Assembly (NCBI RefSeq): GCF_012927115.1
Contig: NZ_JABBFY010000001.1
Coordinates: 1,922,001-1,986,000, forward strand
Direction: 5' to 3'
Origin: Sphingomonas sp. G-3-2-10
GTDB lineage: Bacteria; Pseudomonadota; Alphaproteobacteria; Sphingomonadales; Sphingomonadaceae
DNA: 64,000 bases
Positions 1-7,780 of this stretch are shown in pieces. A program made the position numbers and the translations under genes. Every line of letters starts with the position of its first letter. Position 1 is the first letter of the stretch. A model generated the notes under the pieces. That model was given only the letters and a program-made list of their open reading frames with translations. It ran no database searches and was not told the DNA's origin.

Positions 1-605
1 TCGCCCCGCGCCAGTGCCTGGGCGGCGCGCGAACGCCGCGCCCCATCCACCGCCCGGTATGCGCCCTTGCCCGCTGCGATCCGCCGCAACAGCCGCAAAT
101 TGCCCGACGTCACTTCGTCGGCGATGGTGATCTTGTCGTGATAGCTCTGGGTCGGCGGCACGCTGTGCGGCCAGCCGCCGCAACTCGCGACCTGCTGCGA
201 CAGGATGAAGTCCAGTCCCTTCAGCGCCGCATCGCGATACTTCGCATCGCCCAGCACGGCGTGCGCGCCGAGCAGATAGGCGACCTGCGAATAGACGTTG
301 CGATTGTCGAAGCTGGCCGATGCCTTGGCGCGTTCCGCCGAGGTCGCCGCGCGTTCCTCCGCGTTCAGGATCCGCGTCGGATCGCGGTTCTCGATCCAGC
401 CGCCATTTTCGCGCTGGTACAGAAACACATTGTCCGCGATTTCGCGCAACTGGTCCGGCCGGTACGCCGCATAGTCCGATCCGTGCACGTTGCGCCAATG
501 GTGGATCGCGTCGCTAAACGGCTCAAGTGAAGGCGTTTCCGCCATATGGGGCGTCATGCAACTGCTCGCCGCAAGCCCCGCCAAAACGATCGCAATCCGC
601 TTCAT
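1..605 (-). CDS. Pectate lyase, polysaccharide lyase family 10 (3' end beyond left edge)
   Basis: The frame starts at ATG 605 and is open to the window edge, giving about 201 residues; the C-terminal part is missing. A short basic-hydrophobic leader ends in AASSC (Cys16), a weak lipobox, so the product is probably an exported lipoprotein. The mature part carries NGGW, FDNRNVYSQVAYL, YRDAALKGLDFIL and YHDKITIADE, which match the conserved core of PL10 pectate lyases. These enzymes cleave polygalacturonate by beta-elimination in the periphery of the cell. Family members usually run beyond 300 residues, so roughly a third or more should lie outside. No other pectin gene is visible here. The family call is from motifs only. 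Confidence 0.8.
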   Translation of the reverse strand, partial: MKRIAIVLAGLAASSCMTPHMAETPSLEPFSDAIHHWRNVHGSDYAAYRPDQLREIADNVFLYQRENGGWIENRDPTRILNAEERAATSAERAKASASFDNRNVYSQVAYLLGAHAVLGDAKYRDAALKGLDFILSQQVASCGGWPHSVPPTQSYHDKITIADEVTSGNLRLLRRIAAGKGAYRAVDGARRSRAAQALARG

Positions 606-687
606 TCGATCACCTCAGCCGGTTGCAACCCGCAACGCAAGTCGCCATCTAACCCCGCATACCGGAAGTTCGAATCGGAGAGACCTG

Positions 688-2112
688 ATGGCCAATAATC
701 TCAAGCAATATATCGATGGCGCATGGGTCGAGAGCGAAGGCGGCACCCGCCACGCGGTGATCAATCCCGCCACCGAGGAAGCCACCACCGAGATCACGCT
801 GGGTTCCGCCGCCGATGTCGACAAGGCCGTCGCTGCCGCCCGCCGCGCGTTCGAGAGTTTCTCGCGCACCAGCGTCGAGGAACGCGCCGCACTGATCGAA
901 CGCGTGCTCGAAGAATATAAGAAGCGCGCCGGCGACATGGCCGAAGCGATCAGCCTCGAAATGGGCGCGCCGATGAGCCTGGCCAAGACCGCGCAGGTCG
1001 GTTCGGGCATCGGCCATCTCGCTTCGGCCGCCAGGGCGCTGAAGGAATTCCAGTTCGAGGAAGTCATCGGCAATTCGTCGGTCGTCCATGAACCGATCGG
1101 CGTCGTCGCGATGATCACGCCGTGGAACTGGCCGCTCAACCAGATCGTGTCGAAGGTCGCGCCCGCGCTCGCCGCCGGCTGCACCATGATCCTCAAGCCC
1201 AGCGAGGAAGCGCCGACCAACGCGATGATCTTCGCCGAAGTGCTCGACGCGGCCGGCGTGCCCGCGGGCGTGTTCAACCTCGTCAACGGCGACGGCCCCG
1301 GCGTCGGCACCGCGCTCAGCACGCACAAGGGCGTCGACATGATCAGCTTCACCGGCTCGACCCGCGCCGGCATCCTCGTCGCGAAGAACGCCGCCGAGAC
1401 GGTCAAGCGCGTCCATCAGGAACTCGGCGGCAAGTCGCCCAGCCTCGTCCTCGAAGGGGCCGACATGACCCGCGCCGTCCCCGGCACGCTGATGAGCGTG
1501 CTGATGAATTCGGGGCAAAGCTGCATCTCGCCCACCCGCCTGCTCGTCCCCCGCGACCGCCAGGACGAAGCGATCGCCGTCGCCACCGAAGTGATGAAGG
1601 CCACCCAGACCGGCGATCCCTCGCAGGACGGCCGCCATATCGGCCCGCTGGTCAACAAGACCCAGTGGGAAAAGGTGCAGGGCCTGATCGCCAAGGGCAT
1701 GGAGGAAGGCGCGAAGCTCGAGACCGGCGGCCCGGGCCGCCCCGATGGCGTCGAGACCGGCTATTTCGTGAAGCCCACGCTCTTTTCGAACGTCACCAAC
1801 GAGATGACCATCGCCCGTGAGGAGATCTTCGGGCCGGTGCTGACCATCATCCCGTACGACAGCGAGGAAGACGCCGTCCGTATCGCCAACGACACCGATT
1901 ACGGCCTGTCGGCGGTCGTGTTCGGATCGCCCGAGGCGGTCCGTCGCGTCGCCCCGCGGCTCCGCGCCGGCATGGTCTATGTCAATGGTGGCCAGCCCAA
2001 TCCCGACCTGCCCTTCGGCGGCTACAAACAGTCGGGCAATGGCCGCGAGCATGGCAAGTTCGGCCTGGCCGAGTTCATGGAGGTCAAGGCGCTCGTAGGG
2101 GTAAATGCGTAA
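688..2112 (+). CDS. NAD(P)-dependent aldehyde dehydrogenase family protein
   Basis: A 474-residue protein of normal length for the ALDH superfamily, which oxidises aldehydes to carboxylic acids in the cytoplasm. Visible signatures are TPWNWP (Asn147, oxyanion), Lys170 in ILKPSE, FTGST near 221-225, the general base Glu245 in QELGGKSP, and the nucleophile Cys279 in NSGQSCISP. The frame is open further upstream, but ATG 688 has a GGAG about 8 bases before it and matches the usual family N-terminus (KQYIDGAWV). The substrate cannot be read from sequence. Nothing near it forms a clear pathway; the next gene on the same strand encodes a hemerythrin-like protein 46 bases downstream. Confidence 0.95.
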   Translation: MANNLKQYIDGAWVESEGGTRHAVINPATEEATTEITLGSAADVDKAVAAARRAFESFSRTSVEERAALIERVLEEYKKRAGDMAEAISLEMGAPMSLAKTAQVGSGIGHLASAARALKEFQFEEVIGNSSVVHEPIGVVAMITPWNWPLNQIVSKVAPALAAGCTMILKPSEEAPTNAMIFAEVLDAAGVPAGVFNLVNGDGPGVGTALSTHKGVDMISFTGSTRAGILVAKNAAETVKRVHQELGGKSPSLVLEGADMTRAVPGTLMSVLMNSGQSCISPTRLLVPRDRQDEAIAVATEVMKATQTGDPSQDGRHIGPLVNKTQWEKVQGLIAKGMEEGAKLETGGPGRPDGVETGYFVKPTLFSNVTNEMTIAREEIFGPVLTIIPYDSEEDAVRIANDTDYGLSAVVFGSPEAVRRVAPRLRAGMVYVNGGQPNPDLPFGGYKQSGNGREHGKFGLAEFMEVKALVGVNA

Positions 2113-2158
2113 CCCCGCGCTTGCGATCGGCTAACCGCAACTGCGCTACCGGAGTCTC

Positions 2159-2605
2159 ATGAACGAGGCTCCGGTAAGCTACGAGAAACTGATCGCCGAA
2201 CATGGCGTGATCGACGCTGCGCTCGCGCGGCTTGCTGTGCTGGTGAAGGACGACGAGCCCGATCTGCCCGGCGTGATCCTCGCGCTGAGCGATCTTTCGA
2301 GCGAGCTCTCCGCCCATCTCGCGCATGAGGATGGATTTCTCTATTCGCGGATGCTCACCAACGGCACGCCCGAGGGGCAGGCCGCCGCGCAAACCTTCAT
2401 CGCCGAATTCGCCGAGCTGCGCCACGATTGGGGGCTCTATCTCGGCGAGTGGAACCGCGAATGCATCGCCGGCAACTGGGCGCAGTTCCGCCAGGAAACC
2501 GATGCGATGATCGCCCGCTTCGCCGGCCGCGTCGCGGTGGAGAACAATCTGCTCTACACGATGGCCCTGCGCATCGGCGTGATCACGCTGCGCCACACGG
2601 GTTGA
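2159..2605 (+). CDS. Hemerythrin HHE cation-binding domain protein
   Basis: A 148-residue all-helical protein with the spaced His/Glu pattern of hemerythrin-like domains: an early His in IAEHGVID, HLAHEDGFLY, LRHDWGLYL and VAVENNLLY. Such four-helix bundles bind a di-iron centre and sense or carry oxygen or reactive nitrogen species; several stand-alone members are redox or stress sensors. Start ATG 2159 has GGAG seven bases upstream. The gene converges on the quinone oxidoreductase gene, with stops three bases apart. The assignment rests on motif spacing; ligand and role are inferred from the family. Confidence 0.8.
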   Translation: MNEAPVSYEKLIAEHGVIDAALARLAVLVKDDEPDLPGVILALSDLSSELSAHLAHEDGFLYSRMLTNGTPEGQAAAQTFIAEFAELRHDWGLYLGEWNRECIAGNWAQFRQETDAMIARFAGRVAVENNLLYTMALRIGVITLRHTG

Positions 2606-2608
2606 GCC

Positions 2609-3583
2609 TCAGGGCAGCAACACCGTCGCTCCGGTCGTCTCGCCCGCTTCCAGCGCGCGATGCACCTCCGCCGCCTGCTCCAGCCGGTAACGCTGCCCGA
2701 TCCCGGGCCGGATCGCGCCCTTCGCCAGCATCGCGAACAGCCGCGCCACGCCCGCCTCGCGCTCCTGCACCGTCACATAATAATCGTACAGCTTGGGCCG
2801 GGTGACGAACAGCGAGCCGTGCTGGTTGAGCGTGGCCAGCTTCACGCCCTCCACCGGTCCGCCGGCATTGCCATAGCTCACGATCAGCCCGCGCCGCGAA
2901 GCCGAGGCGAGCGAGGCTTCCCAGGTCGATCCGCCCACCCCGTCGAACACCACCGGCACGCCTTCGCCGCCGGTGATCTCGCGCACCCGTGCGGCGATGT
3001 CCTCGCTCCGGTGAAGGATCACATGGTTCGCGCCCGCCGCTCGCGCCGCTTCGGCCTTGGCTTCGCTGCCCACCGTCCCGATGACGGTCGCACCCAGTTC
3101 CTTCAGCCAGCCGACCAGCAACTGCCCCACCCCGCCCGCCGCGGCATGGACCAGCACGGTCCAGCCCGGCTGCACCTTCGCGCAACGCTCGGCGAGGAAC
3201 TCGGCGGTGCAGCCCTTCAGCAGCACTGCCGCCGCGGTCTCGTCGTCCACCTCGTCGGGCAGCTTGAACAGCGACGCCGCCGCCACGTTCCGTTCGCTCG
3301 CATAGGCCCCCAGCGCGGGACCATAGGTCGCCACCCGGTCGCCCACCGCCAGCGTATCGACGCCCTCGCCCAGCGCTTCGACCACGCCCGCGCATTCGCT
3401 GCCCAGCCCGTTGGGCATCGCGACCGGATACAGGCCCGAGCGGAAATAGGTGTCGATGAAGTTCACGCCGATCGCGGTCACCCGGATCCGCACTTCGCCC
3501 GTGCCGGGCGGCGGCAGATCGATATCGACGATCTCGATCACTTCGGGACCACCGGTCCGCTCGATACGGGCAACACGCGCCAT
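2609..3583 (-). CDS. NADPH:quinone reductase, zinc-independent medium-chain dehydrogenase
   Basis: A 324-residue MDR-superfamily protein close in length to QorA (about 325). An N-terminal GroES-like domain carries GVNFIDTYFRSGLYP, typical of quinone oxidoreductases; the central Rossmann domain has VHAAAGGVGQLLVGWLKELGA for NADPH; FDGVGG and YGNAGGP follow. The zinc-ligand Cys/His set of alcohol dehydrogenases is absent, as expected for QOR. The frame remains open 154 codons upstream, but ATG 3583 has GAGGAG eight bases before it and gives the standard family start (MARVARIERTGGPEV). It probably reduces quinones or activated enones with NADPH in the cytoplasm. The gene follows the SLC13 transporter on the same strand with a 26-base gap. 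Confidence 0.92.
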   Translation of the reverse strand: MARVARIERTGGPEVIEIVDIDLPPPGTGEVRIRVTAIGVNFIDTYFRSGLYPVAMPNGLGSECAGVVEALGEGVDTLAVGDRVATYGPALGAYASERNVAAASLFKLPDEVDDETAAAVLLKGCTAEFLAERCAKVQPGWTVLVHAAAGGVGQLLVGWLKELGATVIGTVGSEAKAEAARAAGANHVILHRSEDIAARVREITGGEGVPVVFDGVGGSTWEASLASASRRGLIVSYGNAGGPVEGVKLATLNQHGSLFVTRPKLYDYYVTVQEREAGVARLFAMLAKGAIRPGIGQRYRLEQAAEVHRALEAGETTGATVLLP

Positions 3584-3609
3584 GCGACTTCTCCTCGGGA
3601 AGCCCTGCC

Positions 3610-5379
3610 CTAGACCGGCCACACCCACAGGATCAACGGCGTCCCGACAAGGATGACGAGCAACGACAGCGGCGCCCCCAGCCGCGCATAGTCGCCGAAG
3701 CGATACCCGCCCGGCCCCAGCACCAGCGTGTTGCACTGGTGGCCGATCGGCGTGAGGAAATCGCATCCCGCACCCACCGCCGTGGCCATCAGGAACGCTT
3801 CGGGCCGATAGCCAAGATCGGTGGCGAAGGTCGCAGCGATCGGCGCCATCACCAGCACGGTCGCGGCATTGTTGAGGAACGGCGTCACCGCCATCGCCGC
3901 GACGAGGATCAGCGCCACCGCGCCCCAAGGCGGCAGCACCGCCGCAAATCCGCCCAGCCATTCGCCGATCAGGTCGGTCGTCCCCGTCGTGCGCAGGCTG
4001 TCGCTCACCGGGATCAGCGCGCCGAGCATCACCAGGATCGGCCATTCGACATGCTCATAGGCTTCGCGCAGCGGCAGCGCACCGCTCAGCACCGTCAGCG
4101 CCGCCGCCGCGAAGAACGCCACCGCCACCGGCACATAGCCGCTCGCCGTCGCCGCCATCGCCACGGCCAGGATCGCGATCGGCAGCAATCCCTTGCGCAC
4201 GCTTCCCAGCCGCAACGTGCGCTGCGCCAGCGGCAGGCAGCCCAGACCGCTCAGTTGCTCGAAGATCAGCGCCATCGGCCCCTGCAGCACGATCACGTCG
4301 CCCGAATGCAGTTCGATATTGCCCACGCGCCGGGCCAGCCGCGCCCCGTGACGGGAAACCGCGATCAGGTTCACGCCGAATTGTTCGTGCAGCCCGATCT
4401 GGATCGCCGTCCGCCCGATCAGCGGACTTTCGTTGCCGATCACCGCTTCGATCACGCCCACTTCACCGCCGGCCCCTTCGGGCATTTCGCGATGCAGCCC
4501 TTCCAGCGCCAGTCCGTCGCTCGCGATCACCCGTTCCAGCGCATCCGGCGCACCGGCCATGATCAGCACGTCACCGTCGCGCAGCGGCGTCTGGGGATGC
4601 GGCATGCTGCGGATGCCCGCGCGCAGGATCGCGGTGATCGCGACATCCTGCTCGTGACGCGTCTCGAACGCTTCGATCGTCTCGCCTTCGGCCGCCGATC
4701 CCGCCGTCACTTCGGCTTCGGTAACATAGTCCTGGATGTCCAGCGCTTCGCCCAGCGTTGCCGTCGCGCGCCGGTCGCGCGGCAACAGCCGGTAGCCGAA
4801 GCGCAGGAACACCAGCCCCATCACCGTCAGCGTCAGCCCCACCGGCGCATAGTCGAACATGCCGAAGGGCTGGCCCGTCATCTCCTCGCGCACGCGGCTG
4901 ACGATGATGTTGGGCGAGGTGCCGATCAGCGTGATCAGCCCGCCCAGCAGCGACGCGAACGCCATCGGCATCAGGAACACGGCCGGTCCCGCATTCGACT
5001 TGCGCGCCATCTGCAGCGCCACCGGCATCATCATCGCCAGCGCGCCGATATTCTTGACGAGCGCGGACGCGAAGGCGACGCTCGACGTCAGCAGCAGCAG
5101 TTGCGAGCGGATCCGCTTGCCCCTGCCCTGCACTACCTGCATCGCCCGGTCGATCACCCCCGATCGCTGCACCGCGCCGGACAGCACCAGCGCTGAGGCC
5201 ACGATGATCACGATATCGTCCGAAAATCCGCTGAATGCTTCCTTGGGCTTGACCACGCCCAGCGCCAGCGCGGCCAGCAGCGCGATCACCGCGACCAGAT
5301 CGTAGCGCAGCCGTCCCCAGATGAAGAGCAGCATCATGCCGCACAAAACCGAAACCGAAAGTATCTGGGAAAGCGTCAT
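3610..5379 (-). CDS. SLC13/DASS-type permease with two RCK_C (TrkA-C) domains
   Basis: A 589-residue inner-membrane protein. N-terminal membrane helices (roughly residues 5-190) are followed by a soluble insert at about 200-385 with two TrkA-C-like units (GDVLIMAGAPDALERV and GDVIVLQGPMALIFEQL), then a second block of helices. This layout, with FVKNIGALAMMMPV-type and PFLNNAATVLVMAP motifs in the two halves, is that of the SLC13 (divalent anion:sodium symporter) subgroup that also includes SAC1-like sulfate transporters. Substrate is therefore probably sulfate or a dicarboxylate, inferred from the family. Start ATG 5379 begins with a clean hydrophobic helix. Confidence 0.9.
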   Translation of the reverse strand: MTLSQILSVSVLCGMMLLFIWGRLRYDLVAVIALLAALALGVVKPKEAFSGFSDDIVIIVASALVLSGAVQRSGVIDRAMQVVQGRGKRIRSQLLLLTSSVAFASALVKNIGALAMMMPVALQMARKSNAGPAVFLMPMAFASLLGGLITLIGTSPNIIVSRVREEMTGQPFGMFDYAPVGLTLTVMGLVFLRFGYRLLPRDRRATATLGEALDIQDYVTEAEVTAGSAAEGETIEAFETRHEQDVAITAILRAGIRSMPHPQTPLRDGDVLIMAGAPDALERVIASDGLALEGLHREMPEGAGGEVGVIEAVIGNESPLIGRTAIQIGLHEQFGVNLIAVSRHGARLARRVGNIELHSGDVIVLQGPMALIFEQLSGLGCLPLAQRTLRLGSVRKGLLPIAILAVAMAATASGYVPVAVAFFAAAALTVLSGALPLREAYEHVEWPILVMLGALIPVSDSLRTTGTTDLIGEWLGGFAAVLPPWGAVALILVAAMAVTPFLNNAATVLVMAPIAATFATDLGYRPEAFLMATAVGAGCDFLTPIGHQCNTLVLGPGGYRFGDYARLGAPLSLLVILVGTPLILWVWPV

Positions 5380-5545
5380 TCGGCCTCGATCATCCTGTCG
5401 AGGCGCTCAACTATCGGCAGCCGTTTCGGGTCCGTGACCGATGAATTCCCGCCCGAGCGGGAATCCCGCCTCTCCTTCCTGGGGGGACGAGAAGAAGCGG
5501 GACCCCCCGCTCGCGCGGAGACGTTAAGCCCGGAAACGGGTCAGA

Positions 5546-5761
5546 TCAGTGGACGGTTCCGACAGCCTCGTCGGCCGTCATCAGCATCACCAGCCGCTCG
5601 ATCTGCCGCCAGCGGCAATAGTGGATGGTGTTCCCCAGGCCGCGGCTGCGGTCGGCGCGCGAGGCTGCTTCGTATCCGGCTTCCTCGCCGAACATGAGGA
5701 TCAGTTCGGCCGCGTCCGCGACCTGACCGGCATCGGCGAGATAGGGGGGTAGCTCGTCCAT
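5546..5761 (-). CDS. Conserved small protein of unknown function
   Basis: A 71-residue hydrophilic protein, rich in Arg and acidic residues, with the run GNTIHYCRWRQIERL in its second half and no membrane segment. GGAG lies five bases before ATG 5761, so translation is well supported. It resembles small uncharacterised proteins that I associate with sphingomonad genomes, but I cannot name a family or function. The 166 bases between it and the SLC13 gene hold only short inverted repeats (CGAGCGGG at 5454-5461 against CCCGCTCG at 5506-5513). Confidence 0.7.
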   Translation of the reverse strand: MDELPPYLADAGQVADAAELILMFGEEAGYEAASRADRSRGLGNTIHYCRWRQIERLVMLMTADEAVGTVH

Positions 5762-5949
5762 GAAATCTCCAGCGGCGCGGGGGCGCCTGTCATACGCGCG
5801 ATATACTCAATCCGCGTGCCAGCCTGGCGCTTTCCAGCTTTTGCGCGCCACACGAGGGTGAAAAGCCGTAAACCATGCTGCCGGGGCCGTCCCGGCCGCC
5901 CCGTCACGGGACAGTAGCGTCTCTCTGCGGGACATGGCAGAGGGGCGCC

Positions 5950-6129
5950 ATGACCCATCCGAACGCTTCCGAACCCAAGACGCCGATGGCCGGCGGTTTC
6001 CTCCTCGCCGCCGGCATGATCCTCGGCGTGATCGGCGGCGCGATCGCCAATCAGGTGACGATCGGCTTTCTGGTCGGCTTCGGCGCCGGCCTGATCGCCG
6101 CGGTCGGCATCTGGCTGAAGGACCGCTGA
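5950..6129 (+). CDS. Small two-helix membrane protein
   Basis: A 59-residue protein with a short polar N-terminus followed by two hydrophobic helices rich in Gly and Ala (about residues 14-33 and 36-54) and a KDR end, the shape of a small hairpin membrane protein. ATG 5950 is preceded by GAGGGG; an upstream in-frame ATG at 5875 would add 25 residues of unlikely Pro/Arg-rich sequence. Function unknown. Confidence 0.7.
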   Translation: MTHPNASEPKTPMAGGFLLAAGMILGVIGGAIANQVTIGFLVGFGAGLIAAVGIWLKDR

Positions 6130-6212
6130 TATTCGTGGGCTCCTGCGAAGGCAGAAGCCTAGCGTTACAAAGCGATCGTTGCGCATAGTTAGGGCAGCGC
6201 TACAAATCCGCC

Positions 6213-6479
6213 ATGCTGTGGAATATCATAGATAATCGCACGCGTCCGTATCGCTGGCGAGAGGTCAACGCCATCGTTGAGGCGGTGGAGCACGACAATA
6301 GCTGCCGTGACGCCGATCAGGCTCCGGAAAGTGACCCTTCGCTCACCATCGACTATGACGCCCTTGAAGCGGTTTCTGTTCAGGAGGCGGTAGCTTGGGC
6401 AAATGCGCAGCGTTGTCCGGTTACCCTCTATCTATATGATCTTGGTGGCGGTTTTCACGGACAGCGAGCATCTCAATAA
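6213..6479 (+). CDS. Hypothetical protein in an AT-richer patch
   Basis: An 88-residue acidic protein with no signal peptide or membrane helix; VSVQEAVAWANAQRCPVTLYLYDLG near the C-terminus is its most structured part. Codons such as ATA, GTT and TTT are commoner here than in neighbouring genes, and the surrounding bases from about 6130 to 6550 are visibly richer in A/T, which could reflect horizontal acquisition. The Shine-Dalgarno match is weak. I do not recognise the family; the gene call is moderately supported. Confidence 0.55.
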   Translation: MLWNIIDNRTRPYRWREVNAIVEAVEHDNSCRDADQAPESDPSLTIDYDALEAVSVQEAVAWANAQRCPVTLYLYDLGGGFHGQRASQ

Positions 6480-6552
6480 GTTAGAAAACCGCTTCCCCGA
6501 TGACGGAATTGATACGAGGAACTGACTGCTCGCGATCGGATCGGGCAACACC

Positions 6553-7176
6553 CTAAAGCAACGCCCGCCCCAGCCACACGACCCGCCCGATCACGTCCAC
6601 CGCCCCGGCCTCGACCGTCACGGTCGCATAGGCCTCGTTATCGCTGGCCACCTCGATCTCGCGCCCGATCCAGCGCAGCCTTTTGACCGCCACCGCCCCG
6701 TCGAGCCGCAGCACGAACAATTCGCCGCGCACGCCCGGACTTCGCCGGTCGCGGTCGACCAGAATCTCGTCGCCATCGCGCAGGGTCCGCTCCATCGAGT
6801 CGCCCGCCACCCGCACCATCGATGCCGCTTCGGGCCGCACACCCAGCCGCCGCAACATCGAAGGATCGAACAGCGTGCTCGCCAGCGCACGCTCGGCGTC
6901 CACCAGCCCGCCCGGCCCTGCCGACGCACCCACATCCAGTCGCGAGACTTCGGCAACGCCGCGCGCGACCGTCACGCCGAACGCCTCAGGCTTCATGCCC
7001 AGAAACCGCGCGATCTTCGCCCGGTCGCGCTCGGCCAGTTCACCCGGCAGGCCGCGCTTCAGATATTGCTGAACATAGGCAGCGTTGCGCCCGATCAGGC
7101 GCGACAGCTGCGCACAACTTTTCCCCGAAGTTGTGATTGCCGCCGCAAGGGCCGCGCGCTGCGCATCCGCATCCAT
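6553..7176 (-). CDS. S24-family (LexA/CI-like) transcriptional repressor
   Basis: A 207-residue two-domain regulator. The N-terminal part (about 1-60) is a helix-turn-helix of the CI type (CAQLSRLIGRNAAYVQQYL). The C-terminal S24 peptidase/dimerisation domain has Ser127 in VAGDSMERTLRDGDEILVD and Lys165 in AVAVKRL, the Ser-Lys dyad of LexA and phage repressors. ASAGPG at about 84-89 is where an Ala-Gly self-cleavage site would lie. It is likely a DNA-binding repressor that may respond to RecA, though many members of this subgroup are not cleaved. It diverges from the mini-HTH gene at 7269 and a palindrome lies between them, suggesting autoregulation and control of its neighbour. No phage genes accompany it. 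Confidence 0.88.
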   Translation of the reverse strand: MDADAQRAALAAAITTSGKSCAQLSRLIGRNAAYVQQYLKRGLPGELAERDRAKIARFLGMKPEAFGVTVARGVAEVSRLDVGASAGPGGLVDAERALASTLFDPSMLRRLGVRPEAASMVRVAGDSMERTLRDGDEILVDRDRRSPGVRGELFVLRLDGAVAVKRLRWIGREIEVASDNEAYATVTVEAGAVDVIGRVVWLGRALL

Positions 7177-7192
7177 ATTCGATCCATAGTCA

Positions 7193-7206
7193 TAGGATGA
7201 ATCCTA
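7193..7206. promoter_or_regulatory. Palindrome TAGGATGAATCCTA, candidate operator of the S24 repressor
   Basis: Six-base arms (TAGGAT/ATCCTA) around a two-base centre, 17 bases upstream of the repressor ATG and 63 bases upstream of the divergent GTG start. Position in the divergent promoter region fits an autoregulatory site. Only one copy is clear, so this is a candidate. Confidence 0.4.
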
Positions 7207-7268
7207 GACAAGTTGGATTTTGAGAACAAAACAGGACCATAACATCGCGAATCGAGAGGAGCGAGTCG

Positions 7269-7451
7269 GTGGCGATCCTGCGGAAAATACAGAAATTCCT
7301 GAAGCATAGCGGCATGCCGCAGACCAAGTTCGGCCGCCTGTCGGTTAACGATCCGCGGCTCGTGGGCGATCTTCGCAATGGCCGGGAACCCGGCCCGCGC
7401 ATGGTCCGGCGGATCGAAACCTTCCTCGCCGATCAGGAAGCCTCGCAATGA
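7269..7451 (+). CDS. Mini helix-turn-helix-like protein
   Basis: A 60-residue basic protein starting at GTG 7269 with GAGAGGAG upstream. It reads as a compact HTH: an N-terminal helix (ILRKIQKFLKHSG), then MPQTKFGRLSVNDPRLVGDL and a basic C-terminal helix (PRMVRRIETFL). The pattern, FGR followed by DPR and DLRNGREPGPR, recurs in short alphaproteobacterial proteins that I know only as hypothetical or XRE-like. It is transcribed away from the S24 repressor and its stop overlaps the next start (ATGA), so the two downstream genes are translationally coupled. A DNA-binding partner of the repressor is a reasonable inference, not shown. Confidence 0.75.
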   Translation: MAILRKIQKFLKHSGMPQTKFGRLSVNDPRLVGDLRNGREPGPRMVRRIETFLADQEASQ

Positions 7452-7762
7452 GCCGCGGTCCCGACGCCCTCACCTTGCTCACCCGCGCGCTGCTGGCCGG
7501 GGCCAGAGCCTCGCACTGCCCGCTCGCGCTGGCCGCATCGGATTCGCGCCGCTGGTCCAGCGCCACCTTCGCCGGGATGCAGCACCGGCTCACTTTGTCG
7601 GGCACGTCCTCGGCCGCGCTCGACGCGATGCTTGCCGCTTTGCCCGAAACCGAATTCGCGCTGCGCGGCCATCTGGTCGCCGATCTGGTGGTGGAACGCG
7701 TCCGCCGCGAAGGCGATGCGGTGACGATCGAACTCGAAGTCCTGACCGTCGAAGAACGCTAG
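7448..7762 (+). CDS. Hypothetical protein coupled to the mini-HTH gene
   Basis: A 104-residue protein whose ATG overlaps the preceding stop by four bases. It is alpha/beta in character, with a first half rich in Ala, Ser and Arg (SRRWSSATFAGMQHRLTL) and a second half with LRGHLVADLVVERVRREG and ITIELEVLTVEE-like strands. No signal peptide or membrane helix. I do not recognise the family. The gene may act with the S24/mini-HTH pair because it shares the transcript. Confidence 0.75.
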   Translation: MSRGPDALTLLTRALLAGARASHCPLALAASDSRRWSSATFAGMQHRLTLSGTSSAALDAMLAALPETEFALRGHLVADLVVERVRREGDAVTIELEVLTVEER

Positions 7763-7780
7763 GGCCGTACGATCGGGCGC

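Noticed and set aside
661..690. GTTCGAATC-like sequence, considered as a tRNA T-loop
   Set aside because: No acceptor stem or anticodon arm can be built around it; no other tRNA-like structure was found in the window.
649..2052. A 467-codon minus-strand open frame opposite the aldehyde dehydrogenase
   Set aside because: Antisense shadow; the plus-strand product has the full ALDH catalytic set.
6553..7762. Prophage
   Set aside because: Only a repressor-like gene is present; no integrase, terminase, capsid or tail genes, nor attachment-site repeats, lie around it.
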